Shown: positions 6,937-15,324, counted from the stretch's first letter. The stretch is DNA of 17,701 nt from an uncultured Methylobacillus sp. (GCA_946478965.1 CAMLDQ010000041.1:1-17701), one strand, 5' to 3'. The notes: a model not told the origin generated them from the letters alone. Numbers and translations: made by a program.

Positions 6937-8706
6937 ATGAAACAGCCGATCGATCGCCCAAAATCGCAGGATATCCGTCAGCTTGCCCGCATTTTCGGTT
7001 TCCTGAGGCCTTACCGCAGCCAGATCCTGCGTGCGTCGATTGCCCTGGTGATCGCTTCCGGCAGCATACTTGCGCTCGGGCAGGGGCTGCGTGCCGTGAT
7101 CGACCATGGTCTCGGTGCAGGTAATTCGGCGCTGCTGGACCGGGCATTGCTGGGCATGCTGCTGCTGGTCGGCGTGATGGCGCTGGCGACGTTTGTCCGG
7201 TTCTATTATGTGTCCTGGGTGGGCGAGCGCGTGACGGCAGACATCCGCCGGGCGGTGTTCGGGCATCTGCTGGAACTTTCCCCCGGATTTTACGAAGTGA
7301 CGCGTACGGGCGAAGTCATCTCCCGCCTTACCAGCGATACCACCGTGCTGGAAAATGCGATCGGATCCTCGATTTCCATGGCCTTGCGCAACGTACTTAA
7401 CATGCTGGGTGCGTTGCTGATGTTGATCGTGACCAGTGCGAAACTGACTGCACTGGTATTGCTGGGGGTGCCCATGGTGATCGTGCCCATCCTGCTGTTC
7501 GGTCGCCGCGTACGCAAACTTTCGCGTGCCAGCCAGGATCGGGTAGCCGATGTCGGCGCCTATATCGACGAGGCTTTGCACGAAATCCGTACGGTTCAGG
7601 CTTATGGGCACGAAGAGCGGGACAGGCAAATGTTCGGCGAGAAGGTTGAGGCCGTTTTTTCCACCAGCGTCAGGCGGATACGCCAGCGCGCTCTGCTCAT
7701 GGCTGCGGTCATCCTGCTGGTGTTCGGTGCGATCGGATTCATCCTGTGGGTGGGTGGCCATGACGTGGTGGCTGGCAGGATATCGGGAGGTCAATTGTCT
7801 GCCTTTATTTTCTATGCTGTCGTGCTGGCCGTGGGGGCAGGTACCATTTCGGAAGTGATCGGCGATTTGCAGCGTGCCGCGGGCGCCACCGAGCGCCTGA
7901 TGGAATTGCTGTCCATCAGGCCGGACGTTGCCGTGCCGGTCTTGCCAAGCCGGTTTGGTGGGGATGCCGCCGGGACAATCCGCTTTGACGATGTCGTGTT
8001 TCATTATCCCTCGCGGGCGGATAGCCCAGCGCTGGATCACTTCTCCCTGACCGTGAATTCGGGCGAAAAGCTCGCGCTGGTCGGGCCGTCCGGTGCCGGG
8101 AAAACGACGGTGTTCCAATTGCTCTTGCGTTTTTATGATCCGCAAAAGGGTGTGATCAGCATCGATGGTGTTAATCTTGCCGAAGCCGATCCGGTCGAGA
8201 TTCGTCGAAGATTGGCAGTGGTTTCGCAGGATCCCGTCATTTTCGCGGCCAGCGTTGCCGAGAATGTACGCTACGGACGGCCACAGGCGAGCGATGAGGA
8301 GGTGCGAATCGCTTGCGAAATGGCGTGTGCGACGGAATTCATCGAACGTTTGCCGGAGCGCTTTTCGACTTTCTTGGGGGAGCGCGGCGTGCGTCTCTCG
8401 GGTGGGCAACGGCAACGTATTGCCATCGCACGGGCCATTCTGGCGGACCGCCCGATTCTGTTGCTGGACGAAGCCACCAGTGCACTGGATGCCGCCAGCG
8501 AGCAGATGGTGCAGTTGGCTTTGGAACGCCTCATGCATGGACGGACGACCTTGATCATCGCACACCGGCTTGCCACCGTGAGAGATGTGAACCGCATTGC
8601 GGTCATGGATCGCGGGCGGTTGGTCGGGATCGGCACACACGCTGAACTCATGCGTACGAATCCACTTTACGCGAATTTGGCCAACCTTCAGTTCCGTATG
8701 GAATGA
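6937..8706 (+). CDS. MsbA-type ABC exporter (fused permease and ATPase)
   Basis: This 589-aa half-transporter has an N-terminal ABC exporter membrane domain (about 20-310, six predicted spans) and a C-terminal nucleotide-binding domain (about 345-589). All ATPase motifs are intact: Walker A GPSGAGKT (383-390), Q-loop Gln431, signature LSGGQ (487-491), Walker B ILLLDE (507-512) and H-loop His543. Such proteins act as homodimers in the inner membrane and export lipids or hydrophobic compounds. It resembles the MsbA-related group that is distinct from the essential MsbA of LPS synthesis, so the substrate is unknown. The ATG at 6937 has no recognisable Shine-Dalgarno (upstream GCGTTACAGT), so initiation may be weak or leaderless. 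The gene is monocistronic and ends 7 bp from the convergent lipoprotein gene. Confidence 0.92.
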   Translation: MKQPIDRPKSQDIRQLARIFGFLRPYRSQILRASIALVIASGSILALGQGLRAVIDHGLGAGNSALLDRALLGMLLLVGVMALATFVRFYYVSWVGERVTADIRRAVFGHLLELSPGFYEVTRTGEVISRLTSDTTVLENAIGSSISMALRNVLNMLGALLMLIVTSAKLTALVLLGVPMVIVPILLFGRRVRKLSRASQDRVADVGAYIDEALHEIRTVQAYGHEERDRQMFGEKVEAVFSTSVRRIRQRALLMAAVILLVFGAIGFILWVGGHDVVAGRISGGQLSAFIFYAVVLAVGAGTISEVIGDLQRAAGATERLMELLSIRPDVAVPVLPSRFGGDAAGTIRFDDVVFHYPSRADSPALDHFSLTVNSGEKLALVGPSGAGKTTVFQLLLRFYDPQKGVISIDGVNLAEADPVEIRRRLAVVSQDPVIFAASVAENVRYGRPQASDEEVRIACEMACATEFIERLPERFSTFLGERGVRLSGGQRQRIAIARAILADRPILLLDEATSALDAASEQMVQLALERLMHGRTTLIIAHRLATVRDVNRIAVMDRGRLVGIGTHAELMRTNPLYANLANLQFRME

Positions 8707-8713
8707 GGTGCTG

Positions 8714-9154
8714 TCAGCGGAGTTCCACTTTCACGTTGCTGTTGTGAAACGACTCCTGCTTCTTTCCGACCGGGTAGTAGCCGAGGTAGACCAGGGAGGC
8801 GCTGGCGATGCTGGCGCATGACACGCGAAGCACTTTTCCAGTATCTGCGAGGTCCTGACCGCTACCGGCATGCTTGTGGGCGGAGCCAATCAAGGCTCCC
8901 AGCGTTTTTCCTTTGCCGTCCAGCATCGCGATGTTGTAACTCACTCCCTCCCAAGTCACGTCGGACTGGTTCGCAATACGGATATTGATCGGGCAGTCAG
9001 CGGATACGTCCTTGCTGTTTTTCTCGAGCCGGATGTCGGCCAGCACCTGATAGCGGCCTTTTTCCTTGCTGACCTGGGCACAGCCCGCGGCAAGGATCGT
9101 GACCAGCGTTATGATCAGGGTGTAACGCCAAGTATTGCGAATTTTCAGAGTCAT
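8714..9154 (-). CDS. Predicted lipoprotein of unknown function, 146 aa
   Basis: The start at 9154 is chosen because it gives a proper lipoprotein signal (MTLKIRNTWRYT followed by a hydrophobic stretch and LAAGC, lipidated Cys25). The open frame continues 48 codons upstream but that extension is hydrophilic and would bury the signal. The mature part looks like a beta-sandwich: alternating hydrophobic strands, including INIRIANQSDVTWEGVSYNI and VLRVSCASIASASLVYLGYY. Cys residues in it (ADCPINI and RVSCASI) could form a disulphide. I do not recognise the family; a faint resemblance in layout to YcfL-type lipoproteins is too weak to use. The ribosome site is poor (GAAAG). It is divergent from the GGDEF-EAL receptor gene, with 158 bp between them. 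Confidence 0.75.
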   Translation of the reverse strand: MTLKIRNTWRYTLIITLVTILAAGCAQVSKEKGRYQVLADIRLEKNSKDVSADCPINIRIANQSDVTWEGVSYNIAMLDGKGKTLGALIGSAHKHAGSGQDLADTGKVLRVSCASIASASLVYLGYYPVGKKQESFHNSNVKVELR

Positions 9155-9312
9155 GTTGGTTGCTTTCTGTCGTGGCAAAGAGTCCGGGGAAGCCTCGCAA
9201 GCTTGCTGGTTCGTATCGCAAATCTCGTCAATGCCCATTTCTAGGTATTCTCTCATTGATTGAGTTCCATTACAGTAGTCCTTGCTACAACGGATCATTC
9301 AGGGGGCGGAAC

Positions 9313-11580
9313 ATGGAAAGCTTCTCGGATTTCTTCGGCGGTAGAGGTTTCATGCCGCACGGGCATTGCTATCTGTGGCAGCCCGATCTTCTCTGGACGT
9401 ATTTGCTGTCTGATTCCGTGATCGGCCTATCCTATTATTCCATTCCGCTGGCGCTGGTTTATTTCGTCCACAAGCGTCGCGACCTCCAGTTCAACTGGTT
9501 GTTCGTGATGTTTTCCATGTTTATTTTTGCATGCGGCACCACGCATCTTATTTCGCTATGGACCATCTGGAACCCGGTTTATTGGCTGGATGCATCGGTC
9601 AAGGCCGTGACTGCGAGCGTCTCCATTCTGACCGCGGTCATGTTGTGGCGGATCATGCCGCAGGCCTTGCAGATTCCCAGCACGGCACAGCTGCGTGATG
9701 CGGTGGAGCAACTGCGTCGGGAAGTTCTGGAGCGCCAGCGTGCGGAAGAAGCGCTGGCCAGTATGAACAATACGCTGGAACTGCGCGTACAGGAACGTAC
9801 GGAAGAACTTTCCCGCATCAATCGCCAACTTGCAGAAGAAATCGAAACCCGGAAGCGTGCCGAGCAGGCCTTGTTTACCGAGAAACAGCGTGCCGTAGTG
9901 ACGCTGGCTTCGATTGGTGATGGTGTCATCACGACCGATACTGAAGCTCGCGTAACTTACCTGAATCCGGTGGCGGAAAGGATGACCGGCTGGAGCCATG
10001 AGGATGCGCTCGGCGAACCGTTGCTCGACGTCTTCCGCATCGTCAACGAGAGTACGCGCCAACTGGTGGCGAATCCGGTCCAGATTGTACTGGATCATGG
10101 GGGTGTCTACGGCCTTGCCAACCATACCCTGCTGATCGGGCGTCACGGCAGCGAATATGCAATCGAGGATTCTGCCGCACCGATCCGGGATCATGACGGT
10201 ACGGTGTTCGGCGTGGTTTTGGTGTTCCACGACGTCAGCGAAAGCCGCCGCATGGTCAACAAGATTACCTACCTGGCGGAACACGATTTCCTGACTGGCT
10301 TGCCTAACAGACTGTTATTGAACGATCGTCTCAGGCAGGCATTGACGATGGCGCGACGGGATGGGCAGTATGTGGCCCTGATGTTTCTGGATCTCGATCA
10401 TTTCAAGAACATCAACGACAGTCTCGGGCATGAAGTCGGCGACCAGTTCCTGCAAAAAGTGGCGAAGCGGCTGGAAAGCTGCTTGCGAGGTAGCGACACT
10501 ATCAGCCGTCAGGGGGGCGATGAATTTATCGTGTTGCTGCCGGAATTGCATAGTCATTTCGCACCGGCCGAAGTTGCCGAGAAACTGCTCATGGCCGCTG
10601 CGGCACCCTACAAGGTCGGCACGCATGAAATCCGGGTTTCCGCCAGCATTGGCATCGCCGTATTCCCCGACGATGGCGGCGACGCAGAAACCTTGACCAA
10701 AAGCGCCGATGCGGCGATGTATCATGCGAAAAACATGGGCAGGAACAATTACCAGTTCTTCGCCAAGAACATGAACGATCGGGTGACGCAACTGGCGGAG
10801 TTGGAGAGCAATCTCCGGCGGGCTGTGGAGCGGGAAGAGTTTCTGCTCCACTATCAACCCAAGATCGAGATCGCAAGTGGACGTCTCATCGGCGCTGAGG
10901 TCCTGTTGCGATGGCAGCATCCAGACTGGGGTGTCGTCACTCCAGACCGTTTCATTCCTATTGCAGAAGATACGGGACTGATATATTCGATCGGAAACTG
11001 GGTCTTGCGCGAGGCATGTCGCCAGAGTCGAGAATGGCAGGATGCCGGGCTCTCGGATGTCTCCCTCTCGATCAATCTGTCTTTTGCACAGCTGCAGCAC
11101 AAAAACTTTTTCCAGGAGGCAACCCAGATACTGACTGCCAGCGGGATGAATCCCTCTCTGCTTGAATTCGAGGTGAAGGAGGGCGTTGCCATCGAGGGAG
11201 AGAAGGAGATAATCGCATGGCTGACCCTGCTAAAGGAGATGGGTATCAGGTTGTCGATCGATGATTTCGGTACCGGTTATTCCAGTCTCGCCTATATCAG
11301 GCATCTCCCCGTCGATACGGTCAAGATCGACAAGACCTTCATCCATGACATCGGGAACGATTCCGACGATACGACGATCATTACTGCGATCATCCGCATG
11401 TCGCACGGATTGCGGCTCAAAGTCCTTGCTGAAGGGGTGGAGACGGAAGAACAGTTGGCCTTTCTACGGGCCGAAGGTTGCGATCAGATGCAAGGCTATC
11501 TGCTGAGCCCCCCGTTGCCACCCGAAGACTTTGCTGATTTTCTGCGCACATGGAATGGTCAGCTGCCAGGTGCCGGATAA
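9313..11580 (+). CDS. Ethylene-receptor-like membrane sensor with PAS, GGDEF and EAL domains
   Basis: This 755-aa inner-membrane protein starts at the ATG behind AGGGGGCGGA. Residues ~28-115 form three membrane spans resembling the ethylene-binding domain of plant ETR1: SD34...SY41YSIP and C74GTTH78 align without gaps to Asp25, Tyr32, Cys65 and His69, the last two being copper ligands in ETR1. A coiled coil (about 122-190) and a PAS domain (about 195-310) follow. The GGDEF domain is intact (401-405) with a product-inhibition site RGSD at 392-395. The EAL domain has EVL (529-531) for EAL but keeps DDFGTGYSSL (650-659), KIDKTF, AEGVETEEQL and QGYLLSPPLP. Both c-di-GMP synthesis and degradation are therefore possible. 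Ethylene as ligand is inference; this fold is common in bacterial histidine kinases, where ligands are mostly untested. A HAD phosphatase gene follows 11 bp later. Confidence 0.92.
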   Translation: MESFSDFFGGRGFMPHGHCYLWQPDLLWTYLLSDSVIGLSYYSIPLALVYFVHKRRDLQFNWLFVMFSMFIFACGTTHLISLWTIWNPVYWLDASVKAVTASVSILTAVMLWRIMPQALQIPSTAQLRDAVEQLRREVLERQRAEEALASMNNTLELRVQERTEELSRINRQLAEEIETRKRAEQALFTEKQRAVVTLASIGDGVITTDTEARVTYLNPVAERMTGWSHEDALGEPLLDVFRIVNESTRQLVANPVQIVLDHGGVYGLANHTLLIGRHGSEYAIEDSAAPIRDHDGTVFGVVLVFHDVSESRRMVNKITYLAEHDFLTGLPNRLLLNDRLRQALTMARRDGQYVALMFLDLDHFKNINDSLGHEVGDQFLQKVAKRLESCLRGSDTISRQGGDEFIVLLPELHSHFAPAEVAEKLLMAAAAPYKVGTHEIRVSASIGIAVFPDDGGDAETLTKSADAAMYHAKNMGRNNYQFFAKNMNDRVTQLAELESNLRRAVEREEFLLHYQPKIEIASGRLIGAEVLLRWQHPDWGVVTPDRFIPIAEDTGLIYSIGNWVLREACRQSREWQDAGLSDVSLSINLSFAQLQHKNFFQEATQILTASGMNPSLLEFEVKEGVAIEGEKEIIAWLTLLKEMGIRLSIDDFGTGYSSLAYIRHLPVDTVKIDKTFIHDIGNDSDDTTIITAIIRMSHGLRLKVLAEGVETEEQLAFLRAEGCDQMQGYLLSPPLPPEDFADFLRTWNGQLPGAG

Positions 11581-11591
11581 AGGAGTTATGT

Positions 11592-12371
11592 ATGTCGGAA
11601 AATGTGCATGTCAAAGGTATCCTGTTTGATCTGGATGGGGTGCTTTATGTAGGCGCCCAGCCAATCCCGGGGGCGGTCGCAGCAATCGAAAGGATCCGTG
11701 CGAGTGGAATGCCGTGCCGCTTTGTTACGAATACCAGTACGCTTTCGCTTGCGTCGTTGCAGCAAAAAATCAATGGGTTGGGATTTTTTATTCCTGTCGA
11801 GGAGATCATCAGTGCTCCGCAGGCAGCCTTGCTGTATCTCAAGCGGCAGCAGGACCCGGTTTGCCGCTTTCTCCTGGCGGATGATGTCAAGAAGGACTTT
11901 ACGCAATTCCGCCAATCGGATACCGAAGCAAAGTTCATCGTTGTCGGCGACATTGGTGATACCTGGAGTTACAGGCTGCTGAATGAAGTATTCAATTGCC
12001 TGATGCAAGGTGCACAACTGATTGCCATTCACAAAAACAGGTTCTGGCAAACGGAGCATGGATTGCAGATGGATATCGGCGCTTTTATCCATGGGTTGGA
12101 ATATGCGAGTGGCACACAGGCGATGATCATTGGCAAACCCTCTGCAGATTTCTTCCGCATTGCTTTGGACGACATGGGGCTCCATGCCGATGAAGTTTTC
12201 ATTATTGGCGACGATATCGACTCGGATGTGGGTGGCGGTCAGCAAGCGGGGATGCGTGGGATACTCGTCAAGACTGGAAAGTACCGTCCGCAATACGCCG
12301 AAAACTGCCCAGTGCGGCCGGATTGGCTGCTGGACTCGGTGAAAGACTTGCCCGCGATGCTTGGGCTGTAG
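11592..12371 (+). CDS. HAD-IIA hydrolase, LHPP-like phosphatase
   Basis: The 259-aa cytoplasmic protein has all HAD motifs: FDLDGVL with nucleophile Asp13 and acid/base Asp15, FVTNTS with Thr46, the Lys of IIGKPS, and GDDIDSDVGG. The class-IIA cap (about 80-180) and long colinear similarity to mammalian LHPP (SYRLLNEVFNCL, ALxDMG, VKTGKYRP-type segments) place it in the LHPP-like subfamily. LHPP dephosphorylates phosphohistidine, phospholysine and pyrophosphate; the bacterial members' substrates are largely unknown. The start is set by AAAGGAG 6-7 nt ahead of the ATG at 11592. With only 11 bp after the stop of the sensor gene, the two are one operon, which hints at a shared response but proves no functional link. 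Confidence 0.9.
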   Translation: MSENVHVKGILFDLDGVLYVGAQPIPGAVAAIERIRASGMPCRFVTNTSTLSLASLQQKINGLGFFIPVEEIISAPQAALLYLKRQQDPVCRFLLADDVKKDFTQFRQSDTEAKFIVVGDIGDTWSYRLLNEVFNCLMQGAQLIAIHKNRFWQTEHGLQMDIGAFIHGLEYASGTQAMIIGKPSADFFRIALDDMGLHADEVFIIGDDIDSDVGGGQQAGMRGILVKTGKYRPQYAENCPVRPDWLLDSVKDLPAMLGL

Positions 12372-12378
12372 AAACGCC

Positions 12379-12398
12379 CAGCGCAGGGATATGCGCTG
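12379..12398. terminator. Hairpin between convergent genes, possible bidirectional terminator
   Basis: A perfect 7-bp stem CAGCGCA/TGCGCTG with a 6-nt loop sits 8 bp after the phosphatase stop and 10 bp before the convergent gene's stop. Neither strand has a proper T-run behind it (GGCGTTTCT on the minus strand is the best), so intrinsic termination would be weak. Confidence 0.4.
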
Positions 12399-12407
12399 CT
12401 GATCAGA

Positions 12408-13652
12408 TCAAACGGTACTCAGTGTTAAATTGAATTCGGTGGCCCATTGCGCGGAAGACACATCTGGCCAGCGTCGCAAAATTTGCATTTCCAACGATCT
12501 GAATTGCCAGAGCGCTTCATTCATCAGAGCAAGAAAATCTTTGCTCAGGGAATGATCGGATGCCAGCCAGGCGGCCATGGCGGTTGGTTCCCTGACATCG
12601 AAACCGGCGGTAAGCAGCGCGTGTCCGAGGGCGGATGCATGCGCAATGGCAAACTCTGCAGCGTCATCCAGTGTTGGCTGTTGTGCAAGAGTATGGATAA
12701 TTTCGAACAGTCGCCCGACCACAACCATCTTGCCCTCAAGATCTTCGGTGTCCGTGTGTTCGCCATCGGATGCAATCTCATGAAATATGCGAAAAAGCGG
12801 GGCGAGGTGCCTGAGGAGGCCAGGGCCATACTGGTCGGAATTCAGTTTTAGCATGAGTTCCAGCTGCTTGAGTTGATTGAGTGGATTATCGGGATCAAAG
12901 GCCCTGGCTACGACCTGAGCCAACGCGAGAATTTGTCCGCTGCGACTGATGGTGTCACCTCTCAATCCGCGCGGATATCCGCTGCCATCAACCAGTTCAT
13001 GATGTTCCAGTATCGCGTTGGCTACCTCGATAGGGATGTCGGGAATTTCTTTGAGCAACAAGAAGGCGGTGAGTGGATGTGCATAGAGATGTTTGCGTTC
13101 TGCTACCGACATCAGGTGTCCGGGCGAGAGAATGGCAGGGTCTATATGCAGCATGCCGATTTCATGAAAAAGCCCGGCGGTTGCAATCTGTAGCTCCTTA
13201 TCCAGGGAGTAGTCCTCGCACCGGGCGAAGAAAATGCTTAGCAGGGTTACAAGCAAACTGCGCGAATATATTCTGGGTTGCTGGTGTTTTGCTACAGTCA
13301 GCTTGAATGCCAGCGGGGGCGGGAGGGGAATATTAAGCATCGTTTGTCGATATGACTCTCCCTTGCCAAGAAATTGATCCAGCAATGCCTTGTTCGGATT
13401 GCTGCTGAGCATGTCTTGTGCATCCAGGAATATCTGCTCATTTGTTAACGCGCCCTCAATCGAAAGGCAAAGATCCAGCGGCGGAATGAGTTTATGTTTG
13501 ACCAGCCGGTCATAAAGATTGAGGCTGATGCGTATTCCCGCAGCGACTACCTTGATTCCATTTGCGGAAAAGATATCGCTATGGGTCGTGATGACGCTGT
13601 TTTCGCTGAGATCCGTAACTGCGCGGATATAGTGGGAATCGTGCGTCTCCAT
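12408..13652 (-). CDS. HD-GYP-family protein with degenerate metal site
   Basis: The 414-aa cytoplasmic protein has an N-terminal region without named domain (about 1-115), an HD-GYP-like domain (about 125-300) and a helical tail. The GYP half is perfect: HHE at 217-219 and DGSGYP at 222-227. The HD half is not: the HD pair is HE (163-164, LFHEIGML), the conserved Lys is Met167, and the first conserved His appears to be Tyr129 (RIYSRSLL). Those residues normally bind the metals, so catalysis is likely lost or changed and a c-di-GMP-binding or regulatory role is a fair inference. The ribosome site (AATGGA) is weak. Transcription is divergent from ccoG across ~200 bp. It is not fused to a receiver or DUF3391 domain, unlike the other HD-GYP protein in the window. 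Confidence 0.88.
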   Translation of the reverse strand: METHDSHYIRAVTDLSENSVITTHSDIFSANGIKVVAAGIRISLNLYDRLVKHKLIPPLDLCLSIEGALTNEQIFLDAQDMLSSNPNKALLDQFLGKGESYRQTMLNIPLPPPLAFKLTVAKHQQPRIYSRSLLVTLLSIFFARCEDYSLDKELQIATAGLFHEIGMLHIDPAILSPGHLMSVAERKHLYAHPLTAFLLLKEIPDIPIEVANAILEHHELVDGSGYPRGLRGDTISRSGQILALAQVVARAFDPDNPLNQLKQLELMLKLNSDQYGPGLLRHLAPLFRIFHEIASDGEHTDTEDLEGKMVVVGRLFEIIHTLAQQPTLDDAAEFAIAHASALGHALLTAGFDVREPTAMAAWLASDHSLSKDFLALMNEALWQFRSLEMQILRRWPDVSSAQWATEFNLTLSTV

Positions 13653-13687
13653 AATTCCATTCTTACGCCATTATCATTATGAAATTC

Positions 13688-13715
13688 ATCATAGCGTAAT
13701 TTCTCTTTGGTTCAA
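13688..13715 (-). promoter_or_regulatory. Candidate sigma70 promoter for the degenerate HD-GYP gene
   Basis: On the minus strand TTGAAC (13715-13710) and TATGAT (13693-13688; five of six matches) are 16 bp apart. Transcription would start near 13681, inside a small palindrome ATGAAATTCAT (13679-13689), leaving a ~28-nt leader. Confidence 0.45.
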
Positions 13716-13785
13716 CTGCCAGGAGCGATAAATTCGCTGCTATTTAAAGCCCCCGACCCGATCGGCTTTGAGAGGCAATTTCCAT

Positions 13786-13814
13786 TAGACATATCTATTA
13801 ACAATCGCTAATAT
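13786..13814 (+). promoter_or_regulatory. Candidate sigma70 promoter for ccoG
   Basis: TAGACA (13786-13791; five of six matches) and TAATAT (13809-13814) are separated by 17 bp; the start would be near 13821, giving a ~36-nt leader with GGAGG at 13846-13850. I looked for an FNR-type TTGAT-N4-ATCAA site and found none convincing. Confidence 0.45.
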
Positions 13815-13856
13815 ACAAATTAAAGAGATAAATGTCTTGAATTACGGAGGCGCGTG

Positions 13857-15302
13857 ATGAATACCCAGATAGTTGCAGAAGAAGTCGAGCCACCGCTCTA
13901 CCAGAAGCGAATCCCGATTTACACCCGCACAGTGAAAGGGAAGTTCAGGGCGCTCAAGACATCAATTCTCTTACTGGCGTATGGTGTCTATTTTCTTTTG
14001 CCATGGATTCCATGGGCAAGGCACAGCGGCTCCAATCAGGCGGTGCTGTTCGACTTGGTTTCGCGGCGTTTCTTCATATTTGATCTGGTGATTTATCCGC
14101 AGGATATTTTCCTGCTGTCATTGCTGCTTTTTATAGCCGCGACTTTGCTGTTCTTCGCCACCGGGCTGATCGGACGTGCATGGTGCGGCTACTTTTGCTT
14201 TCAGACGTTGTGGACCGATGCCTTCATGCTCATCGAACACATCACCCAGGGGGAACGTCCCGCGCGTATGCGTTTGGCCAAGCAGCCGTGGAATATGGAG
14301 AAAATCCTGAAAGTTGGCGGGGCTCGCGCCTTGATGTTGCTGATTTCGTTCTGGACGGGGTTCACTTTCGTTGCCTATTTCAACCATACACCGGCCTTCC
14401 TGTTCCGCTTTTTTAGCGGCGATGCCGTCTCGACTGCCTATTTTTCCGTCGCAGCCCTGACGATCTCCACGTTCCTTGCCGGCGCGCTTGCGCGCGAGCA
14501 GGTCTGCATCTACATGTGCCCCTATGCACGCTTTCAAAGCGTGATGTACGAGGCAGATACCCTGGTGCCATCCTACAACACCAAGCGAGGAGAGGGCGAT
14601 GCCGGGCGGGTTGCGCCCAAATCCGGTGTTCATACCCTGGAAGAACGACATGCCAAAGGTCATGGTGACTGCATCGATTGCGGGTATTGCGTGCAGGTCT
14701 GTCCGACCGGAGTGGATATCCGCAAGGGCTTGCAATATCAGTGCATTTCCTGCGGTCTCTGTATTGATGCCTGCAACACCATCATGGATTCGCTCGGCTG
14801 GGAGCGCGGTCTTATACGGTACGATTCCGAGAGCAATCTGACCCAGGCGGAGCCGGGCAAGCCGCACCTCAATTTCCTGCGGCTCAAGGTGCTGGGTTAC
14901 GCCATTGCATTAACCCTCATGGTAGGTTTTCTTGTTTATACCTTGATGTCGCGTACCGAGTTTGAGGTGCGTGTAGCCCAGATCCGGCAGCCGTTGTATG
15001 TGGTGCTTAGCGATGAGAAAGTCCGTAATCGCTACGATATCCATATCGTCAACAAGACCCAGAGCGAAGAACAATATCGGATCGAGGTACAAGGTATTCC
15101 GCAGACAGCCGTCAATTTCGGAATGGTGCAGAATCCCGTAGTGATTGCTGCCGGCAAGGATTTGAGAATTTCGGCAAAAGTCGATCTAGATGAACATCTG
15201 GCCGAGGAGACCAAGGGTTTTGATTTTGTGATCATCCCTCGATCAGGTGGGGATGACCGCGTCGTTCGTCGTGTCAGCTTCGATTCGGAAAAAGAGCATT
15301 AG
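13857..15302 (+). CDS. ccoG: CcoG/RdxA/FixG-type cbb3 oxidase assembly ferredoxin
   Basis: This 481-aa inner-membrane protein matches CcoG (FixG, RdxA) over its whole length. It has several membrane spans (about 33-52, 83-103, 158-176, 193-211, and 338-356), conserved Cys pairs in CGYFC (110-114) and CIYMCPY (217-223), and a 2x[4Fe-4S] ferredoxin region: Cys 272, 275, 278, 282 and 296, 299, 302, 306. A C-terminal periplasmic Ig-like FixG domain (about 357-481) follows. CcoG is a cupric reductase that helps deliver Cu(I) to cbb3-type cytochrome oxidase. The ATG at 13857 is preferred over the adjacent GTG at 13854 because GGAGG is then 6 nt away. ccoNOP genes are not in the window, so the gene is separated from its usual cluster or the cluster lies elsewhere. 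A strong terminator follows. Confidence 0.95.
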   Translation: MNTQIVAEEVEPPLYQKRIPIYTRTVKGKFRALKTSILLLAYGVYFLLPWIPWARHSGSNQAVLFDLVSRRFFIFDLVIYPQDIFLLSLLLFIAATLLFFATGLIGRAWCGYFCFQTLWTDAFMLIEHITQGERPARMRLAKQPWNMEKILKVGGARALMLLISFWTGFTFVAYFNHTPAFLFRFFSGDAVSTAYFSVAALTISTFLAGALAREQVCIYMCPYARFQSVMYEADTLVPSYNTKRGEGDAGRVAPKSGVHTLEERHAKGHGDCIDCGYCVQVCPTGVDIRKGLQYQCISCGLCIDACNTIMDSLGWERGLIRYDSESNLTQAEPGKPHLNFLRLKVLGYAIALTLMVGFLVYTLMSRTEFEVRVAQIRQPLYVVLSDEKVRNRYDIHIVNKTQSEEQYRIEVQGIPQTAVNFGMVQNPVVIAAGKDLRISAKVDLDEHLAEETKGFDFVIIPRSGGDDRVVRRVSFDSEKEH

Positions 15303-15324
15303 CGAAAGCGAAGTTGGAGACCTT

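Noticed and set aside
6919..8640. Long leftward open frame (573 codons) opposite the ABC exporter
   Set aside because: It is the antisense image of a clearly real ABC transporter gene; the translation is rich in His, Gln, Arg and Asp, has no domain pattern, and arises from codon bias.
9155..9312. GEMM riboswitch or clear promoter ahead of the receptor gene
   Set aside because: No aptamer motif is present, and the TTGAGT/TACAAC hexamers have wrong spacing.
9160..9312. Upstream extension of the receptor gene to a GTG at 9160
   Set aside because: The extension lacks a ribosome site and hydrophobic or conserved sequence; AGGGGGCGGA precedes the ATG at 9313, after which the conserved membrane domain starts.
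13716..13853. FNR/Anr site upstream of ccoG
   Set aside because: TTGAG-AGGC-AATTT near 13768 matches only one half-site loosely; no TTGAT-N4-ATCAA-like palindrome is present.
13653..13856. A second c-di-GMP riboswitch ahead of the degenerate HD-GYP gene or ccoG
   Set aside because: I searched both strands for the GGCAAACC and GACGCAAAG blocks and found neither; the leaders predicted from the promoters are also too short.
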